NCBI RefSeq assembly: GCF_036046055.1
Contig: NZ_CP107939.1
Coordinates: 3,720,001-3,784,000 of the forward strand
Origin: Nocardia sp. NBC_00403
Lineage (GTDB): Bacteria; Actinomycetota; Actinomycetes; Mycobacteriales; Mycobacteriaceae
DNA length: 64,000 nucleotides
Reading direction: 5' to 3'
The stretch's first letter is position 1. Each line of letters begins with the position of its first letter. The notes below the pieces were generated by a model. The model was not told the origin of the DNA and searched no databases. It worked only from the letters and a program-made list of their open reading frames with translations. Of this stretch, positions 10,477 to 18,845 are shown in pieces. A program made the translations under genes and the position numbers.

Positions 10477-11058
10477 TCAGAAGGTGATGCCGTTGTGCTG
10501 GAAGAACCACAGTGCCGAGGTGAGCCAGATGCCGACCAGGCCGCTGAGCGTCAGGCCGCCCGCAACCGGAATCACCCAGCCGGGCAGGCCCTTTCTGGTC
10601 AGCAGCAGCATCTTGGCGACGAAGGCGCCATAGAAGAAGCAGCCGAACAGTGAGTGCAGCAGCACCCGGGTCTGATAGTCCTGAAACCCCATGGCGTACA
10701 GGCAGTGCACCGCGACCGGCACACTGGCGAGCACGGCAAGCCGGCCCGACCAGACGTGGGCCACGCCGATCCAGGATGGCGCGAAGCCGCGGATCTTGCC
10801 GTACATGCTCAGCGCGGAAGCGAATTGGAACAGCGCCAAGGCGGTCGCGAGCGTGGCGAGCCAGGTCTTCACCGCCATCGGGCTGGAGAATCCGGCCACA
10901 TTGACCGAAAAGAACCGTGGGTCATGAACTTTCCCGTACACGCCGAGCGCTGTCGCGACGGCCGCGCCGATCAGCAGCGGGACGACGATCGCCGCCGCTG
11001 CGCTCGGCTGGATCCGCACGGTCGGGGCTTTTCGATCAGCCGACACTGTCACCACCAC
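10477..11058 (-). CDS. DUF6529-like multi-pass membrane protein
   Basis: A 193-residue membrane protein with about five hydrophobic helices (near 17-37, 63-85, 95-115, 125-150 and 160-185). Histidines lie at helix ends (HVWSGR, HCLYAM, HSLFGCF), as in heme-binding ferric-reductase-like proteins. I assign it tentatively to the DUF6529 group often found next to Rieske lipoproteins. The GTG at 11058 overlaps the 3' end of the upstream gene by 23 bp. Together with the Rieske protein it could form a membrane redox relay; heme binding is inferred from the helix-histidine pattern only. Confidence 0.75.
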   Translation of the reverse strand: MVVTVSADRKAPTVRIQPSAAAAIVVPLLIGAAVATALGVYGKVHDPRFFSVNVAGFSSPMAVKTWLATLATALALFQFASALSMYGKIRGFAPSWIGVAHVWSGRLAVLASVPVAVHCLYAMGFQDYQTRVLLHSLFGCFFYGAFVAKMLLLTRKGLPGWVIPVAGGLTLSGLVGIWLTSALWFFQHNGITF

Positions 11059-11677
11059 TCACCTTGCTCGCAGTTATCTTCTTGCCGTTGACGATTGCCG
11101 TCGCGTCGGCCGTGAGGGTCGGGGCCGGAGAGGTGGAGCCGTCGGCCGCCCGCCGCACTCCGGTGACGCCGCCGTTCGCGTCGACGATCCAGCTCTCGCG
11201 CTGGCCGCCGTCGTTGTAGATATACAGTCCCGCGGGCGATTGCACGGGTGCCGCGGTGAAGCCCCACTGCTGGCCGCCCAGCCACAGCGTCCCGTGCACG
11301 GCCTTGCCGTCGAAGCTGCCGTCGAGCCGGGCGTCGTTCTTGCCGGTCAACTGCAACGATCCGTTCACAGCGCTGCCCTGCAGCCAGGACTCGATCGTGT
11401 TGCCGTCGCACGCGTACGCGGTTGCTTTGCTGCCCTGCACGGCGATTGAGAGGGTGATGGCGCCGCCGGTCTGCAGCGGAATCGTGCCGACGTAATCGGC
11501 CTTCGCCGGGAACGGTGTTGCCGCGGACGCGCCGGTAGTCGGTGGGGCCTGCGTCGTGGTGACCGAATTCGGCTTCGCCTGCGTCGGCTCGGTCTCCTTG
11601 GACATATCGACGACGAGCAGGACAGCGGCCAACCCGGCCACCGCCCCGAGGGTGAGCAATGGTCCCAGACGTTTCAT
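11036..11677 (-). CDS. Hypothetical secreted/anchored protein
   Basis: A 213-residue protein with one N-terminal transmembrane or signal segment (about 5-24), a Thr/Pro/Ala-rich linker (about 30-60) and a mainly beta soluble domain with the repeated pattern GSxxxGxLxLxGKNDARLDGSF. Similar secreted domains occur in mycobacterial and nocardial envelope proteins, but I cannot name a function. The ATG at 11677 is chosen because GGAG precedes it by 6 bases and the signal segment starts there. It is the first gene of the Rieske operon and overlaps the next gene by 23 bp. Confidence 0.75.
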   Translation of the reverse strand: MKRLGPLLTLGAVAGLAAVLLVVDMSKETEPTQAKPNSVTTTQAPPTTGASAATPFPAKADYVGTIPLQTGGAITLSIAVQGSKATAYACDGNTIESWLQGSAVNGSLQLTGKNDARLDGSFDGKAVHGTLWLGGQQWGFTAAPVQSPAGLYIYNDGGQRESWIVDANGGVTGVRRAADGSTSPAPTLTADATAIVNGKKITASKVSGGDSVG

Positions 11678-12322
11678 TGGGTCTCCTCGATGCGCGGCCG
11701 TCGAAAGACCGGCCGAAGCGATCCCCGAACCGCACGCTGCGCCGGTACCGCTGTCTCGCATTGTCTACGTGGTAGACCACCCGAGCGGTTCAATCCGACA
11801 TTCACGGCACCCGTCGATCGGCGTGCCATACCTGCGTGTTTGCTGGTCAGGAGGCTGGAAGCAGCCGGTACGCCGTGCGTGCGGTACGCCTCGAATGTGC
11901 CGGCGCGACGGCGGACCGAGCAATGGAAACGGTCATGGTCCGCGGCCGAAAAGTGGGCAGCTGTCGTGGCAGTTACGGGCGAGCCGCGGCTCACGAGAGC
12001 GCGCGATGCGGTGTGGCCGACCGGTGCATGTCCGGGGCTGTCAGGTCGGACGGTCAGCTGAGATCGGACCGGCGGTGCGTCGTGCTGTCTGGCCTGGGGC
12101 CAGTGCCTCGGCGGCCGCACTCGTGCTCGCAAACGAGCGCTCGCGGTTGTGTTTCCGGCGGGTGATCGTTGCAGTTCACCCGGCTGCGGGGTCAGTTCGG
12201 CGGTGCGGGGTCGTGTTGTCGGTCGGTGCGGCCGGTGGTGCCTCGGCCGCATTCGTCCTCGGAATCGGTGCTCACGGACGCGCGGTCGGCGGATGGCTAT
12301 CGCAGTTCACTCGGTTGGGTGG
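11678..12322. other. Intergenic region, no supported gene
   Basis: This 645-bp stretch separates the Rieske operon start from the end of the SARP regulator gene. Frames are open on both strands, but their translations are Arg/Pro/Ala-rich with no recognisable domain, as expected of GC-rich noncoding DNA. The stretch must hold the promoter of the 11677 operon. It also carries the first copy of the imperfect direct repeat described at 12171-12195. Confidence 0.6.
12171..12195 (+). repeat. Imperfect 25-bp direct repeat, copy 1
   Basis: The 25 bp beginning GCAGTTCACCCGG match the stretch at 12302-12326 at 21 of 25 positions, 131 bp apart. Copy 2 contains the stop codon of the SARP regulator gene, so this may be a remnant of a partial duplication of that gene's 3' end. 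Function unknown. Confidence 0.45.
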
Positions 12323-12326
12323 TCAG
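12302..12326 (+). repeat. Imperfect 25-bp direct repeat, copy 2
   Basis: The 25 bp beginning GCAGTTCACTCGG are the second copy of the repeat at 12171-12195. They span the stop codon of the minus-strand SARP regulator gene (12323-12325). Confidence 0.45.
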
Positions 12327-15300
12327 CCATGGTCGGCGGCGACGGTGGGTCGCGGTGTCGGTGCCGAGGCGGCGGCAAGCGCCCGCGCTGCACCCGGTGT
12401 CAGTTTCGCGCCCGCCGCGTGGGCTGCGGTGAATGCGGGATCACCGAGGGCTGCCCGGACGGTGCTGGTCGGGCCGTCGATGTCCGGGCGTTCGGCGGGG
12501 AGCAGGGCGATGCCGTTGGCCAGGCGGACGGCTTCGGCGGCACCCAAAAGGTGTGCGGCGGCGTCGTATTCGCCGAGGCCGGCGGTGTCGGTGGCCAATC
12601 CGGCCAGGGCGAAAGCGGTGTCGCGTGGGGCGGCGATGCGTTGGGCGCCGTCGAAGGCGGCGAGGTGGAGGTCGAGTGCGGCCGCGGGCTCGCCCCGCTG
12701 TTCGAGGAGATAACCGAGTTCGACTTGGAGCATGGGGAGGAACAGCGGCGTCTCTTCGGCGTCGGGCGGGGTCAGTGCCAGCAGTTCGCGCAGGATGTGT
12801 TCCGCGACATCGGGTTTGCCGTCACGCCGGGCGGCGAAGGCGAGCACGACCGAGGCGAAGAGGCGGCCGGGACCGTAGCCGTGTTCGGCCGCGATTCGCT
12901 GCGCCTGCGCACCGAGCGCGGTGGCGCGGTCGAAGTCGGTGTGCTGCATGGTGATCCAGCCCAGCCAGCACAAGTGGGTGCACACCTGGCCCCACAGTTC
13001 CAGCTCCTGGGCAAGGCCGAGCGCCTCGGTGTGGATGTCGGTGGCGACGGTCAGGTCGCCCGTCAGTTCCGCGAGGCCGCCGAGCCATTCGGCGGCCTGT
13101 AGTCTGCCCCAGCGGTCGTCGATCTCGGCGAAGATCCGCGCCGCTGAGTGGGCATTGTGCTCCAACGCGGTCAGATCCACCCGGCTGTGCGCGGATTTCG
13201 CCAGCGCCACGTGCGCGGCCGCGATACCCCAGCGGTCACCGAGCTGTTCGCACACCGGAAGCGCACGGCGCACCAGTGCTTCCAGCTCCGGCAGGTCGCC
13301 GGACTCCAGCGCGGAGAAGGCGAGGAACAGCTCGGCGCGAGCCCGCCCCGCCGGATCGTCGACGGTGTCATAAACCGCGAACACCGCGGCGCGCTGCGCG
13401 GCACCGTCGGTGAATTCGCCTTGCTGGAACGCGAGCCCGGTATTCCACGCGAGAGCCGGTGCGCGATGCTCGGGCGCACCACCCAGTGCGAGTGCGGCAT
13501 CGAACCATCGCCGCGCCTCGTTCAACCGCCCGCGCAGCAGCCAATACCAGGCCAGCGCATTCACCAGCCGCAGCGCATGGTCCGCATCATTCGCCCGCAC
13601 GAATCCGTCCAGTGCGGCCCGCAGATTCGCATCCTCGCTGTCGAGTCGATGCAACCATCGCTGCTGGTCCGCGCCATACAGCTCCGGCGAAGCCCGTTCG
13701 GCCAGCAGCAGGTAATACCGGTGGTGGGCCCGGGCCGCCGCGGCCGCTTCGCCCGCCTCCGCCAGTCGATCCATGCTGAACGCCGCCACCGACTCGAGTA
13801 GCCGAAACCGCCTGCCCGTTGCGTGTACCAGCGACCGATCCACCAGTCTCGCAACAACATCCGCGACCGTAGACAGCTCGAGCCGGGTAGTGGTGGTGTC
13901 CCCGTCGATCCCTTCCGCACACACCGTTTCGGCGGCGTCGAGGGTGCAGCCGCCCGCATGCACAGCCAGTCGGCGCAGCACTGCCCGCTCGTCGTTGTCG
14001 AGCAGACCCCAGCTCCAGTCGATCATTGCGGTGAGGGTCTGCTGGCGTGGCGGGGCGCCGCGATGTCCGGTGGCGAGCAGCCGGAAACGATCGTCGAGCC
14101 GGGCAACCATCTCGTGCACACCGAGCGCCCGCACCCGGGTCGCAGCCAACTCCAGGGCCAGGGGGATGCCGTCGAGTCTGCGGCACAGGGTGGCGACCGG
14201 TGCGGCGGTGTCGGTGTCGAGGACGAAATCGCGGGCGCTCGCACGGGCCCGGGTCAGGAAAAGCTTTACCGCGCTGGACTGTTCGAGCTCGATGAGATCG
14301 GCGTCGCGGGTCGGCACGGTCAAGGGCTCCACCACGACGATGTCCTCACCGGGCAGTCGCAGCTGCTCGCGACTGGTGGCGAGGATGTGCAGCTTCGGGG
14401 CGGCGCCGAGCAGCAGTTCGGCGAGGTCGGCCGCGTAATCGACGACGTGTTCGCAATTGTCGAGGACCAGCAGCAGTTCTTGATCGGCGAGTGCCTCGCA
14501 GAGCAGCTCCGCCGGATCGGCGCCGTCGCCGGCTCGGATGCCGAGCACCTGCGACACCGCCTCGGCCAGCCAGGTCGACCCGTCGGTCGCGGTCGGTTGC
14601 AGCGGCGCCAGCTCGACCAGCCAGGCGCCCTGAGGAAACCGTTCGGTCAGTCCGGCAGCCGCGGCGAGCGCGAGCCGGGTCTTGCCGACGCCGCCGGGGC
14701 CGGTCAGCGTCACCAGCCTGGTGGCGGAAACGGTGTCGCGCAGCCGAATCAGATCCCCGTCGCGGCCGATCAGCTCGGTGCGCTGGGCCGGGATATTGGA
14801 ATTGCGCCGCCGCAGTACTGTTTCCGGTCGCGGCGCGGCGAGCTGGAGCTCCTGCCCCAGAATCGAGCGGTGCAGAGCAACAAGTTCCGGACTCGGGTCG
14901 AGGCCCAGTTCGTCGGCCAACTGTCGACGCAGGTCCTCATAGCTGTCGAGCGCCTCGGCCTGGCGGCCCGCACCGTAGAGTGCACGCAAATATCCCGCGC
15001 GCAACCGTTCGCGCAGTGGGTGTTCGCGCACGAAGGCCGCGAGATCGCCCGCCACCTCGCGATATTCGCCGAGTGACAGTCGCGCCTCCGCGAGTTCCTC
15101 GACAGCGACCAGCCGCTGTTCCTCCAGCTGGGCGATGGCGGGTTCGGCGAAGGTTGCGTCCCGGAAGTCGGCGTATGCGGGGCCGCGCCACAGACCGAGC
15201 GCTTCGGTGAGCGCCTGGACGCGCGTGGCCGTGTCCGTGGTCGCACGGGCAGTGGCCACCAGTGAACGGAAATGCAGCGCGTCGACGTCGGTGCCGCCGA

Positions 15301-15580
15301 GGCGATAGCCGGGTGGTGGCGACACCACCAGCTCGCGGCCACCGGGCTCGGCATCCTCGAGCGCCCTCCGTAGCTGCGACGCCTTGGCCGCCAGCGTGCC
15401 CGCGGGGTTTCCGGGCGGATCATCGGCCCAGATGTCGTCGACGAGCCGATCCGCCGAGACCGGCTGTCCGCCGTTGACCAGCAGGTCTGCTAGCAGCGCC
15501 CGCACCTTGGCGCCCGGAATGGGGACGACCGTGCCCGCCGCCGTCCAGACCGTCAACGGACCGAGCACTCCGAAACGCAT
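12323..15580 (-). CDS. AfsR/SARP-family transcriptional regulator with NB-ARC ATPase and TPR domains
   Basis: A 1,085-residue regulator of the AfsR type. Residues ~1-95 form an OmpR-like winged helix, starting MRFGVLGPLTVW. Residues ~100-245 are the bacterial transcriptional activator (BTAD) helices. An NB-ARC/AAA ATPase follows with Walker A GPGGVGKT near residue 295 and LLLVLDNCEH as Walker B. The C-terminal half is alpha-helical, with TPR-like repeats. Such proteins activate secondary-metabolite or stress genes after sensing through the ATPase/TPR part. The gene is divergent from the lipoprotein hydrolase at 15703, sharing a 122-bp promoter region with an inverted repeat. No biosynthetic cluster is adjacent, so its target is unknown, the divergent pair being the simplest guess. 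Confidence 0.9.
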   Translation of the reverse strand: MRFGVLGPLTVWTAAGTVVPIPGAKVRALLADLLVNGGQPVSADRLVDDIWADDPPGNPAGTLAAKASQLRRALEDAEPGGRELVVSPPPGYRLGGTDVDALHFRSLVATARATTDTATRVQALTEALGLWRGPAYADFRDATFAEPAIAQLEEQRLVAVEELAEARLSLGEYREVAGDLAAFVREHPLRERLRAGYLRALYGAGRQAEALDSYEDLRRQLADELGLDPSPELVALHRSILGQELQLAAPRPETVLRRRNSNIPAQRTELIGRDGDLIRLRDTVSATRLVTLTGPGGVGKTRLALAAAAGLTERFPQGAWLVELAPLQPTATDGSTWLAEAVSQVLGIRAGDGADPAELLCEALADQELLLVLDNCEHVVDYAADLAELLLGAAPKLHILATSREQLRLPGEDIVVVEPLTVPTRDADLIELEQSSAVKLFLTRARASARDFVLDTDTAAPVATLCRRLDGIPLALELAATRVRALGVHEMVARLDDRFRLLATGHRGAPPRQQTLTAMIDWSWGLLDNDERAVLRRLAVHAGGCTLDAAETVCAEGIDGDTTTTRLELSTVADVVARLVDRSLVHATGRRFRLLESVAAFSMDRLAEAGEAAAAARAHHRYYLLLAERASPELYGADQQRWLHRLDSEDANLRAALDGFVRANDADHALRLVNALAWYWLLRGRLNEARRWFDAALALGGAPEHRAPALAWNTGLAFQQGEFTDGAAQRAAVFAVYDTVDDPAGRARAELFLAFSALESGDLPELEALVRRALPVCEQLGDRWGIAAAHVALAKSAHSRVDLTALEHNAHSAARIFAEIDDRWGRLQAAEWLGGLAELTGDLTVATDIHTEALGLAQELELWGQVCTHLCWLGWITMQHTDFDRATALGAQAQRIAAEHGYGPGRLFASVVLAFAARRDGKPDVAEHILRELLALTPPDAEETPLFLPMLQVELGYLLEQRGEPAAALDLHLAAFDGAQRIAAPRDTAFALAGLATDTAGLGEYDAAAHLLGAAEAVRLANGIALLPAERPDIDGPTSTVRAALGDPAFTAAHAAGAKLTPGAARALAAASAPTPRPTVAADHG

Positions 15581-15661
15581 ACTCGCAGCTTAAGCGGTGG
15601 ACGCACGGGCGCTCGGCACCGGAATCCGACCGTAAACAAACCGGAAGGTGCACATCCCAGA

Positions 15662-15673
15662 GTTGGTGCCAAC
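15662..15673. promoter_or_regulatory. Inverted repeat in SARP/hydrolase divergent promoter
   Basis: GTTGG-TG-CCAAC is a perfect 5-bp inverted repeat in the short region between the SARP regulator start and the lipoprotein hydrolase start. It is a candidate operator. No experimental link exists, and short palindromes arise by chance. Confidence 0.3.
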
Positions 15674-15702
15674 GAACAACACCGACCACCGAAGGAACCG
15701 AC

Positions 15703-16614
15703 ATGAAACTCCGCACCGCATTCGTCGCCGCTGCCCTCGCCGCCACCGCCCTGCTGTCGGGCTGCTCGGGCGCCGACGACGCGCCGACGCCCGCTCCGGC
15801 CGCGGCTCCCGGCGCCTACGCCGATGTGAACGGCCTGCACATGTATTACGAGGTGCACGGGACTCCGACCGCGCAGCCGCCGTTGGTGTTGTTGCACGGC
15901 GCGTTGTCGGGCATCGGCACCGACTTCGGTCAACTGATTCCGGAACTGTCCAAGACCCGCCAGGTGATTGCCGTCGAACAGCAGGCACACGGCCGCACCG
16001 CCGACATCGACCGCCCGCTGCGCACTCCGCAGATGGCCGAGGACACGGTCGCGCTGCTGCACCAGCTCGGCGTGCAACGCGCGGACATCTTCGGCTACAG
16101 CATGGGCGCCGGTGTCGCACTGGAGATTTCGCTGAAGTACCCCGAGCTGGTGCGCAAACAGGTGCTCGCGGCGGGCGGCCTCGACGCCAATGCGATGCAC
16201 CCCGGGCTGCTGGACGGCCTTGCCGAGCTGCAGCCCGAGATGCTGCACGGTTCGCCCTTCTACAACGACTACATGAAGAACGCGCCGCGTCCTGAGGACT
16301 TCCCGCGGTTGGTCGCGCGGGTCAAGGATCACGACCAGAACGCGTTGCCCGCTTTTGCGGCAGCGGCGGTGCGTCAGATCACAGCGCCGACGCTGACGGT
16401 GATCGGCGACTCCGACATCGTCAGGCCCGAGCACGCGGTCGAGATGTTCCGGCTCTTCGGCGGCGGCATCATGGGCGACACGCCCGCAGGCCTGCCGAAC
16501 GCGCAGCTGGCCATCCTGCCCGGCACCAGCCACGTCACCCTGGTGCACCGTCCAGAACTGTTGCTGCCGATCATCCCTGCCTTCCTCGAAGCACCCGCAC
16601 AGGATGTGCGGTGA
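15703..16614 (+). CDS. Alpha/beta hydrolase lipoprotein
   Basis: A 303-residue exported hydrolase. The signal peptide ends in the canonical lipobox LLSGC (cysteine near residue 23), so it should be lipid-anchored after LspA processing. The alpha/beta hydrolase fold shows the oxyanion segment LLHGALSG, the nucleophile elbow GYSMGAG (Ser near 129), an acid in GDSDIV and the catalytic histidine in TSHVTLVH. A serine esterase, lipase or haloperoxidase-like activity is likely, but the substrate is unknown. GAAGGAACCGAC precedes the ATG. The stop overlaps the start of the FMN reductase gene (GTGA), so the two are coupled. Confidence 0.88.
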   Translation: MKLRTAFVAAALAATALLSGCSGADDAPTPAPAAAPGAYADVNGLHMYYEVHGTPTAQPPLVLLHGALSGIGTDFGQLIPELSKTRQVIAVEQQAHGRTADIDRPLRTPQMAEDTVALLHQLGVQRADIFGYSMGAGVALEISLKYPELVRKQVLAAGGLDANAMHPGLLDGLAELQPEMLHGSPFYNDYMKNAPRPEDFPRLVARVKDHDQNALPAFAAAAVRQITAPTLTVIGDSDIVRPEHAVEMFRLFGGGIMGDTPAGLPNAQLAILPGTSHVTLVHRPELLLPIIPAFLEAPAQDVR

Positions 16615-17273
16615 GCGAGCTCGGCGATCGAACCGTGAATGCGGCGGCGGGCACTGACGAACCGGGCGGCGGCCCGGCCCCGGCGGCGCCCACCGCGCGC
16701 CCGGTGCGGGTCACGCTGATCCTCGGCAGCACCCGCACCGGCCGATTCGGGCCGACGGTGGCGGATTGGTTCGCGGGCCGATTGCGCCGCCGTCGTGATG
16801 TCGAGCTGGACACCGTCGACCTCGCCACCGTCGGACTGCCCGATCGGCTCACCGATCACGACGAACAGGTTCCCCCGACGGTGCGCGAATTGGGCCGGCG
16901 TTTGGCTGCCGCCGACGCCTTCGTCGTGGTCACGCCCGAATACAACCGAAGCTTCCCGGCGGCTGTGAAGAACGCCATCGACTGGTTCGACAGCGAATGG
17001 GCCGCCAAGCCGGTGACCGTCGTCAGCTATGGCCGCGACTCCGACGGCAGCCAGGCCGCCGCCCAACTGCGGCAGGTGTTCGGCGAACTGAATGCCGTTC
17101 CCATTCGCCGCACCGTCCCCATCGCCAAGGTGTGGCAGCGCTTCGCCGCCGACGGCAGCTGGCCGCGCCGCGATGCCGAGCTCGACGAATCCGTCAATGG
17201 CGCGGTGGACCAACTCCTCTGGTGGGCCCGCGCATTGCGCGACGCTCGCGCCAGTGCGCCGTTCGTGCAGTGA
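16611..17273 (+). CDS. NADPH-dependent FMN reductase family protein
   Basis: A 220-residue flavodoxin-fold oxidoreductase of the NADPH-dependent FMN reductase family. After a ~38-residue Pro/Ala-rich extension the FMN-phosphate loop GSTRTGRFG appears, then the family signature VVTPEYNRSFPAAVKNAIDW and VVSYGRDSDGSQA. It would reduce FMN or quinones with NADPH in the cytoplasm. The GTG at 16611 overlaps the hydrolase stop. A later internal start nearer the fold cannot be excluded, because the N-terminal extension is low-complexity. Confidence 0.85.
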   Translation: MSELGDRTVNAAAGTDEPGGGPAPAAPTARPVRVTLILGSTRTGRFGPTVADWFAGRLRRRRDVELDTVDLATVGLPDRLTDHDEQVPPTVRELGRRLAAADAFVVVTPEYNRSFPAAVKNAIDWFDSEWAAKPVTVVSYGRDSDGSQAAAQLRQVFGELNAVPIRRTVPIAKVWQRFAADGSWPRRDAELDESVNGAVDQLLWWARALRDARASAPFVQ

Positions 17274-17337
17274 GAACATCCCGATCCCCGGCCGCCTGAG
17301 CTCGACGAGTGGCAGCCTCCACGGGCGCCGTCCGAGG

Positions 17338-17622
17338 CTAGCGGGATTCGAGTTCGAAGATCTGACGCGGGCGGCATTCACGTTCGTCGAACGTGGCATC
17401 CACGCCCGCGCTGAAAACGGCGGCGAATGCCGCCGAATACGTGTCGTCGGAATCCCATGCGGCCGTCGAGACGACGGCGTCTCCTTCGCTCGTCACCCAG
17501 CACTCGGCGGACAGGCAGCCCGGCGACGAGCGCAGGACCGCGCGGACCTTGTGCACCCGGGCGACGAACTCGTCGAAGTGTGCGGGTACCGGGTAGCGGA
17601 AGGCAACAAAACCGACTGTCAT
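17338..17622 (-). CDS. Small ABM-like (antibiotic biosynthesis monooxygenase fold) protein
   Basis: A 94-residue protein of the dimeric alpha-beta barrel type: FVAFRYPV as first strand, HFDEFVARVHKVRAVLRSSPGCLSAECW as helix and strand, then DAVVSTAAWDSDDTYSAAF. This matches the ABM-like pattern in which a short protein dimerises around a hydrophobic pocket. Family members oxidise quinones, degrade heme or have no catalytic role, so no substrate is assigned. The ATG at 17622 is chosen over an upstream in-frame start because GAGGAAAGG lies ~8 bases before it. Confidence 0.7.
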   Translation of the reverse strand: MTVGFVAFRYPVPAHFDEFVARVHKVRAVLRSSPGCLSAECWVTSEGDAVVSTAAWDSDDTYSAAFAAVFSAGVDATFDERECRPRQIFELESR

Positions 17623-18068
17623 CCGACGCGCCTTTCCTCGGCGAAAGCATCGATGCTCTCGCAATTCGATTGTGTAACACCAATTCTCAAATATGCGGTG
17701 CCGTATACGAAAATCGTAGCTCGCGCCGCGGCGGTGTCGACACCGTCCGCGATACCGGCGGCATGGCCGCCGTCACACACGCATTGCGCCGTGTCGGATC
17801 GAGCAGAACCTTTCGAAATTGCCTCCCGCGCCGCAGGTCTCCTGCTCGAACTCTCGCGACCGAGCCCCGCTCCCGCCCTCGGCACGCCACCGCCGCATCG
17901 TGCCGCCGACGTGCGCCGATCGCGCATGCCTCGACTCCGGTTGTCTCGCCGGTTTGAGAGTTTTGTCGACAAATATCGCCTGTTTAGAGTTCATGTTCAG
18001 AAAAGTCTCACTGGGAAGTTCAATGAGAAAATTTAAGGTAGGTGATCTCGACAGAGAAAGGTTTCGGT
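17623..18068. other. Divergent intergenic region with AT-rich promoter segment
   Basis: A 446-bp region between two divergently transcribed small genes, with no supported ORF. The last ~130 bp before 18069 are markedly AT-richer than the genome and contain TGTTTAGAGTTCATG and AAAATTTAAGGTAGG, consistent with promoter DNA for the DUF6194-like gene. A 12-bp perfect palindrome lies at 17962-17973. Confidence 0.5.
17962..17973. promoter_or_regulatory. Palindrome TTTGTCGACAAA upstream of DUF6194-like gene
   Basis: TTTGTCGACAAA is a perfect 12-bp palindrome about 95 bp upstream of the start at 18069, within the AT-rich part of the promoter region. It could bind a dimeric regulator. It does not match the actinobacterial SOS box (GAAC-N4-GTTC), so LexA is not proposed. 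Confidence 0.3.
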
Positions 18069-18554
18069 ATGGATGCCGACGAAGTGAAGCGCTACATCGG
18101 TGAGAAGTTCGAGGGCGTGGTGGTCAGTGGGTATCTGGGTGACAGTTTCTTCATCTACGACCCGAACGGCGATCTGCCTGCCAAGCGCCAAATCCCCTTC
18201 GCGACCATCGTGACCGGCGACAACTACGACACCGTCTCCGCGCTGCACCATGAGGACGCGTACCGGTTGAACATCTCCCTGACCAAGGACACCTTTACCG
18301 CGATGTTCGGGCAGGTGCCCACTCGGCGCGACGAGAACGGCACGCCGGCTACCGATTACGACTATGCGGCCAGGGATCAGCTGATGCCGCACCCTACCTA
18401 CGGTGCTCAGCATTGGGTCTGTGTCGTGAACCCGAGCGACGAGACCTTCGACGTCATCGAACCACTGTTGGCCGAGGCCTACCGGTTCACCGCTCGCAAA
18501 CATGCCAACTGGCTCGCACGCCGGCGTTCTGTCGCACAACAGCAGGCCGACTGA
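18069..18554 (+). CDS. DUF6194-like protein
   Basis: A 161-residue cytoplasmic protein resembling the DUF6194 group of actinobacteria, with FFIYDPNGDLPAKRQIPFAT, ATIVTGDNYDTVS and RLNISLTKDTF in the usual order. The C-terminal part, with HPTYGAQHWVCVVNPS and FDVIEPLLAEAY, completes the family pattern. No catalytic role is known. AGAGAAAGG lies just upstream of the ATG at 18069, which is preferred to an in-frame GTG 27 bases earlier. Confidence 0.75.
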   Translation: MDADEVKRYIGEKFEGVVVSGYLGDSFFIYDPNGDLPAKRQIPFATIVTGDNYDTVSALHHEDAYRLNISLTKDTFTAMFGQVPTRRDENGTPATDYDYAARDQLMPHPTYGAQHWVCVVNPSDETFDVIEPLLAEAYRFTARKHANWLARRRSVAQQQAD

Positions 18555-18845
18555 CGTATCAGCCGCGATAACCCGTCGCGGTGACCACACCCGCGCCTAT
18601 GAATCCTGTTGGTGGGCGAGGGTGTCCCTGCATGACAGCGGCTGGAAGTACCGACTGTACGCGGCCGGCCCGGCCACCCGATGTTTCGCTACCGACCCGA
18701 AAGACCAGATCTGTGCCGCGACGGTTGCGCAGGTAGCGCCCCAAGGGGACATCGTTGCGTTGGAGCGCGGCTGCTCGATGCGGGTAATCTGTCGGCGAGC
18801 AACTCCTAGGGCGGAAACTGAACGCCCGGGCGCAGGGAGAATGGC

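Noticed and set aside
11674-12252. Minus-strand open frame in the 11.7-12.3 kb gap
   Set aside because: The translation is Arg/Pro/His-rich without domain or ribosome binding site; considered noncoding.
17962-17973. Palindrome considered as a LexA/SOS box
   Set aside because: TTTGTCGACAAA does not match GAAC-N4-GTTC, and the downstream gene has no link to DNA repair.
18555-18845. Short gap before the WXG100-type gene checked for a missed gene or RNA
   Set aside because: Open frames overlap known genes or are low-complexity; only a ribosome binding site near the 3' end is evident.
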